Part shown: piece after piece, positions 59,096-64,000 of the stretch
How positions within the stretch are numbered: the stretch's first letter is position 1
Layout: the number at the start of each line of letters is the position of its first letter
Assembly: GCA_022266195.1 (NCBI GenBank)
Contig: WHVY01000009.1
Location: 1,550,001-1,614,000, forward strand
Reading direction: 5' to 3'
Length of the DNA: 64,000 nt
Source: Tetranychus cinnabarinus
Lineage: Eukaryota > Arthropoda > Arachnida > Trombidiformes > Tetranychidae
Position numbers and translations under genes: made by a program
Notes under the pieces: model-generated
What the model saw: the letters and a program-made list of their open reading frames with translations, nothing else
Database searches by the model: none
Told to the model about the DNA's origin: nothing

Positions 59096-62000
59096 ATGCG
59101 AGTAAAAAGACAATCGGCTAGATCAATTCGCTTGGCGAAACAAAAAAGTCGACGCCTCTCTGTAGCCCAAGAGCATTCACAGGCACATTCAATTCCTACT
59201 CTAGAACAAAATATTATCAATCCTAGCAGTGACCTCTCTTCCTCTGATAACGAAGAATGTTTTAGACCCATACCCCGAGCTTATACTATTTCATCAAGTC
59301 AGGTTGCTGATCCATCTAATGCTGGCCCTGTTATAGTTAATAATCCAGGTGCCATTCCCTTACATCCTTATAAATGTGATTGTGACACACAACCTCTTTC
59401 GCCAGAATTAACTCAACACCCATATAATAGTGACGCAGATACAGAAATTCTTTCTCCCATAAATGTACCAATTTTTTTGAATAGACACATTGAGATGAGA
59501 TCTGCAGTGAACTCTTATCCACAAGGTTGGATAGAGATTGGTAAAAAATTCGATAAGATAATGTCTGAAATCAGTTGGAAATCATGTTCAACATGTTGCC
59601 AAAAATTTCCAGATCTTTTTTTAAAACCAATAATGCAACAAGATAGAATACAAAACTCATGTAGTTTCTGCGTTAATAAGCGTTCTGAAGGTCTGTTCAC
59701 GAGTGGTAATGACATGGACCCTGGCCCTGTCCCTGACGTATTGAGAGATTTGAGTGCAATAGAAGAAATGTTAATTGCTAAAATTCACCCAGTTGTTAGT
59801 TTTTACCGAATAAGAGGCCAACAAATGTCTTATTCAGGTCATGTTATACATTTTAAGCAAGATGTTGTCAATTTATACAGTAAATTGCCAATAAATCCAG
59901 CTTCTTCACAAGCAATGGCTATTATTACGCGAACAACACCGAGTGGTGTCGCAAATTTGAGAGTTAGAAGTTCGAAAGTAAGGAATGCTCTTGTGTATCT
60001 AAAGAATAATCATCAATATTATCATGACATAATAATTGATGAAGATATGATTAATAGTCTTCCAATCGACGGAAATATCAATGTCCCTGTACTCGAATGT
60101 TTCCCTGAAGAACAATTAGAACAAGAAGACTTTGACAATATCATTTACGAATGCAATTACCCAAGCATACCTCAGTTAGATCAAGCATCTGCTATTTCTG
60201 CTGCTCTCGGCACAGACATAGAATGGCCACTTATGCAAAACGTTCCTATCAGTGAGTTTACAACTGATGGTTATCTCACGCAAGCTTTTCCTACTCTTTT
60301 CCCAACCGGTAGAGCAGATTTGAGGCAACCTAGAGCCAAAAAAGTTGATTATATTCTATATTTTCAATATTTGCTGCGCTATCATGATGGTAGATTCGCA
60401 CGTCATCCACGTTTTCGTTTTGTAGCTTTCGACTCTATTATGCGGTGGCAAGCTTTAAAACAAGGCAACTTATTTGTACAACGGAATGCTTTTGCAAACG
60501 TTAATGTAGAAGATTTAAGAGTTATGCTAGAAAACAACCCTAATTTGTTGTCCAAAGTTATGTTTACTGTTGGTAAGCTAAGAGCATCACAGAGTTTCTG
60601 GAGTCAGCGGTGTGATGAACTACTTGATATGGTTCAACAGATCGGTACTCCTACTATCTTTTTCACTCTTTCGGCCGCTGATTATCACTGGCCTGATCTT
60701 TTCAGACTTTTATCTCCGGATAATGATTCTACTCTTTTATCTGAAAGAGAACGGGTCGAGCTAATGCATAATAATCCATTACTCACTTCTTGGTTTTTCA
60801 GACGTCGTGCTGAAACATTTATAGATAAAGTTTTGAAAAAAATTTATCCAGTTAGTGACTCATGGTATAGATATGAATGGCAATGGAGAGGCAGTCCTCA
60901 CATCCATGGTGTACTGTGGATTGACGGAGCACCTGATGTAAGTACATTAGATAGTGTAAGTGAAGAAAGTCGTAATAGAATAGCACAGTGGTTTGCAAAT
61001 TTTTGTTCAGCATGGAATTTCGATGCAAATTCATTGCCTGGTAGTAATCATCCATCTAGATATACATTTACAAATAATTTGTCAGAAGAAACAGATTTGA
61101 ATAATCTTTTGCAGAGGCATACTCGCTGTGGTCGTCATTGTCTAAGAAAAGACAAACGATCACAGTTATTGAAGTGTCGCTATGGTTTTCCTAAAACTGT
61201 TTGTGCTGACAATGTACTTGTGAAAGAGAATGATAACTGGCAATTCCAGCCTGCAAGAAATGATGAAAAGATGGCGAGATATAATCCATTTATTACTCAA
61301 TTATGGAGAGGAAACACAGATTTTTCTCCCATCACTTCAAAAGAAGCTGTTCTCAATTATATTGCTAGATACGCGACTAAGTGTGAACAGGCCTCAGTGG
61401 TGCATAAGAAAACACTTGCAGATTTAGTAGCTAACTCTACTGATTCTACTATGGCGAAATCTTTAATAAGCAAACTTATGATAGCTTCAACTGCTGAAAG
61501 AGATTTTTCAGCACAAGAATGCTGTCATTTAATGATGAGCTGGCCGCTTTACCACTCATCAAGACAAGTCGTCAATTTAGTAATCAGAGACGATTCCTGG
61601 GTTAATTTGCTGCATTCTGACAGTGAAAATGCAGCCATCATTCAACGTTATAGTGATAGACCGAATAATATGTCAAACCTATCTCTGTATAATTTTGCAG
61701 GTGGATTTAGATACTCTTCTGGTTCATATACTATGCGTAGAAAAAGAGCAATTGTTCGTATTTTCCCTAGATTGAAACTAGGAACAACTACTAATGATAG
61801 TGAGAAGTATCACAAATTACTTGCTACTGCTTTTTCACCATGGCGTAGTAATCCTGAAACATTGATAGTGAATGTTCTGAGTGATACACCATGGTCAAGT
61901 GTCTGTGCAAATTTGCCTGCAGAAGTGCCACCTGATATGCGTTTAGATTTCCCATTGCCAGATGATTTATTCGAAGAAGATATTCCGATAGATCCTTTGA

Positions 62001-63582
62001 GAGAACAAAGAGACCCAGCTCCCGCAATCTCTCGAGCAGTTCCCGTTGAACATGAAATAAGGTCTCTAGGTACTAGAGAAATAGATGAAGAGTTTAACTG
62101 GGAAGAAAATTTTGTATCTGAGGTTGAGAAAAACATCATTGACTCATGGTTAGAAACTGAAAAGCAAAATTTTCAGATTGCTTCCCGTTGTGTTAATAGA
62201 GCTACATCCTTTTCGCCAGATAAGTTGAAGGTAGTGCAGCTTTGCAGAAGGCAAATAAATGCCATAAATGCAAACACGTCACTGAGAGTGAAGCGAATAA
62301 TGGTTCAAGGGAAAGCAGGTAGCGGGAAAAGCTTCATAATCGAGCAACTTGCAAATGAATTCAAGCTGGCTTTAGGTGAAGACTCAGTCGCCATTTTGGC
62401 CCCAACAGGGGTTGCTGCAGTCAACATAAATGGAAAAACTATACATTCTTTTCTGAACATAGGTGTTGAAAAAAACCAAAACGCCTCCAGGGTGAGTCTC
62501 TTAGAAAATTTCAACTTAAGGTGCAAAATATCAAAGTTCTAATTTTCGATGAGATGTCTATGATAGGTCTTACATTATTAGAAAAAATATCTATTAGACT
62601 ACAAGAAGGTGCAGGTGATGTTGATGAACCTTTTGGGGGCTATATTGTTTATTTTTTTGGGGATATGCAACAATTACCTCCGGTTAAAGATTCTCCTTGG
62701 TATGATGAGTCAGAAAGTGGCCTAAGATCAATGGGTAAACTTGTTTCTGACTCTATCCAACGGTATTTTTTACTTTCAACATGCCACAGACAAGCGGGTA
62801 ATGATCAAAGAGGTTTTCGAGAACTATTAGATGAAATAGCAATAGGCAGAATTTCAGATGCATCATATTCCCTATTGATGTCTAGAAGATCATCAATTTT
62901 AAGCCCTGAAGATGTTAGTTCATTTAACGAAGCAATCCATATTTTTCCGAAAAAAGCAATGGTTAAAAGTCACAATGAAAACCATCTAAGACAGACAGGA
63001 AATCCTGTTGCCAGAATATTAGCTATACATAACGCACCACAGGCCTCAAGAGCCGCAGAAGATCAAGTTCATGGACTTGCCAATGAGCTGTATCTTTCAG
63101 TCGGTTGCAAAGTTATGTTAAGGTCCAATTTGTGGACAGAAGTTGGCCTTGTGAATGGAGCAATAGGCGTTGTGCGTGCAATAAGATACCGAGAAGGGGC
63201 TAGACCACCTTCATTACCTGTAGTTGTTATGGTTGAATTTGAAAGTTATAACGGCCCACACTATAGCAACAGGTGCGTCCCAATTGTTCCATTGAAAAAA
63301 CAGTGGAAAGACGGTGAGATTACTCTGACTAGAACTCAATTTCCTTTAATTGTTGCACATGCTATCACTACTCATAAATCGCAAGGTCTTACTCTCGATA
63401 GAGCAGTGGTAGACATTGGTGAAAGAGAAATGATGCTAGGACTGTCTTATGTGGCACTAAGTCGAGTTAGAACATTACAGGGTTTGATGCTTCTTCATTC
63501 ATTTGAGAAAAATAGGATTGATAATATTTCTAAGTGTAAAATGTTGCCTCCAAGGAGCAAATTTCTAAGAAAATTTGCCTAA
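59096..63582 (+). CDS. Helitron Rep-helicase (RepHel), broken by one frameshift
   Basis: Rolling-circle transposase. The first frame (59096-62542) holds a long N-terminal region with cysteine pairs (CSTCC near residue 160), a Helitron-like N domain and the Rep core. Its HUH motif is PHIHG (His602, His604). The CRYGFPK motif and two catalytic tyrosines follow, in YIARYATK (Tyr755, Tyr759, Lys762). The PIF1-type SF1 helicase begins with Walker A GKAGSGKS (1072-1079) and APTGVAAVN. The second frame (62521-63582) continues with Walker B IFDEMSM, GDMQQLPPV, TCHRQ and the C-terminal THKSQGLT / YVALSRV motifs. The frames are offset by one base. The best site is the A7 run at 62469-62475, because the second frame is already coherent (LQGESLRKFQ) just after it. 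The protein ends soon after the helicase without added domains. Confidence 0.9.
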
Positions 63583-63861
63583 TCACTTGTAGGCCTAATC
63601 ATCGTGCCTATTGTTTTTACTCGCTCTTTGCAAATCTGCGCCTGAATAATTTCAAATTGGAATGATTAAGTTACAGTATGTTTTTGATTTTAAAATTATT
63701 AATAAAATTATGCAAATTAACAAATACTTTTGTATCTTATTTTATTCGGAATTTTATATGTTATATTGCCATTTAGCATGAATCAAATTTTCAAAACAGC
63801 ATTTATTAATCTAATTCCTCTGCACGCTCGCTCAGACTACGCCGCTTCACGGCTGACCTAG
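63583..63861 (+). other. Helitron 3' non-coding end
   Basis: The AT-rich 3' UTR contains TATTAATAAAATTATG near 63698, a possible AATAAA poly(A) signal. The right inverted repeat, a 4-bp-stem hairpin and the CTAG end follow. Confidence 0.5.
63828..63838 (+). repeat. Right subterminal inverted repeat of the Helitron
   Basis: TCGCTCAGACT is the exact inverse of the left repeat. It is followed within 3 bp by the terminal hairpin. Confidence 0.6.
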
Positions 63862-63876
63862 TAGATTACTTCTATA

Positions 63877-64000
63877 GCCAAAAGAACAACCGGTGGTTTC
63901 ATTGAGCTATCGGATAACGGACCCGTTACCTTCGAAACCCCGATCACCTTTGGAGTGAAAATTTCATATAGAACCATAGCGCGATTCAAATTTGAACAGT
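63877..64000 (+). pseudogene. Partial inverted copy of the 57051-57764 ORF, cut by the window end
   Basis: AKRTTGGFIELSDNGPVTFE and the following residues match the left ORF with about six differences in 123 bp. An in-frame TAG at 63862-63864 precedes it. TTACTTCTATAG immediately before the match looks like a splice acceptor, so this may be the start of a real exon whose gene runs off the right edge. If so it is a live paralogue and not a relic. Confidence 0.5.

Larger units (their letters stand above)
58188..63861 (+). mobile_element. Helitron-family rolling-circle transposon, ends approximate
   Basis: It encodes a Rep/helicase protein (59096-63582). The left end is proposed at TCTATATATAGTAC (58188), preceded by T. 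The right end is proposed at CTAG (63858-63861), just after a GCCG-CTTCA-CGGC hairpin (63841-63853). Subterminal inverted repeats AGTCTGAGCGA (58220-58230) and TCGCTCAGACT (63828-63838) favour a Helitron2/Helentron-like (proto-Helentron) element with asymmetric inverted repeats over a canonical A|T-inserting Helitron. No OTU or endonuclease domain is seen. If the element really starts at the inverted repeat, the left border would be about 58208-58220. A 9-bp word TACTTCTAT occurs near both borders (58199-58207 and 63867-63875). Confidence 0.7.

Noticed and set aside
62492..62520. Possible 29-nt intron in the Helitron gene: GTGAGT donor to AAG acceptor would restore the frame
   Set aside because: It is too short for an animal intron, and the sequence inside it reads as conserved helicase (GESLRKFQ) in the second frame. 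A shift at the A7 run explains the data better.
58199..63875. 9-bp TACTTCTAT near both Helitron borders as a target-site duplication
   Set aside because: Helitrons do not make target duplications, the distances to the two ends differ, and the word is AT-rich enough to occur by chance.
1..64000. tRNA, rRNA or CRISPR features
   Set aside because: I saw no cloverleaf with conserved A/B boxes, no rRNA-like sequence and no regularly spaced short repeats.

Overview
This is an AT-rich (roughly two-thirds A+T) nuclear fragment from a eukaryote, most likely an invertebrate animal and perhaps an arthropod. The evidence is animal-style NYN/MARF1-like proteins, a Helitron, several TA-flanked inverted-repeat elements, AATAAA-type signals just past stop codons, and no bacterial operon layout. 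Species cannot be named from this sequence.

Positions 250-57013 are one tandem gene array, all on the minus strand, with starts mostly about 4 kb apart. Ten long intronless ORFs are intact (836-1019 codons): 3557-6067, 9303-12041, 16447-19341, 20529-23381, 24156-27215, 28747-31395, 35152-37827, 39234-41891, 42375-45092 and 46247-48919. An eleventh (50235-52886) has a single in-frame stop. Three more (13945-15359, 32728-34130, 54255-57013) are clearly broken. At least eight short relics lie between them. Each protein starts with an NYN (PIN-like nuclease) domain of the MARF1/limkain-b1 type. What I read as about six RRM-like modules follows, then a conserved C-terminal tail (PLGHFNY, then RKAVGM). 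Flanks are duplicated with the genes, including a conserved block (CACATAGATGCCAGCACT) mostly 160-300 bp upstream of start codons. About half of the intact copies have lost acidic residues of the NYN active site, so the array seems to mix possible nucleases with catalytically dead, RNA-binding-only relatives. Copies are mosaic, which suggests gene conversion or unequal exchange.

Transposons lie inside the array: TA-flanked terminal-inverted-repeat elements at 19618-19936, 32021-32599 and 49282-49572 (the last inserted in the FWDI codons of a relic), and a long palindrome at 15706-15942.

Positions 57051-57764 hold an unrecognised secreted or membrane-type ORF on the minus strand. About 120 bp of it recur in inverted orientation at the right edge of the window (63878-64000). 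Between the two copies sits a Helitron-family element (about 58188-63861) with Rep (HUH, two-tyrosine) and PIF1 helicase domains. Its ORF is broken by a frameshift at a run of seven A's.

The functional model, which is inference, is a lineage-specific expansion of MARF1-like RNA-turnover proteins. It resembles the expansions seen in germline RNA control or in conflict with viruses or transposons. Nothing in the sequence proves the target.
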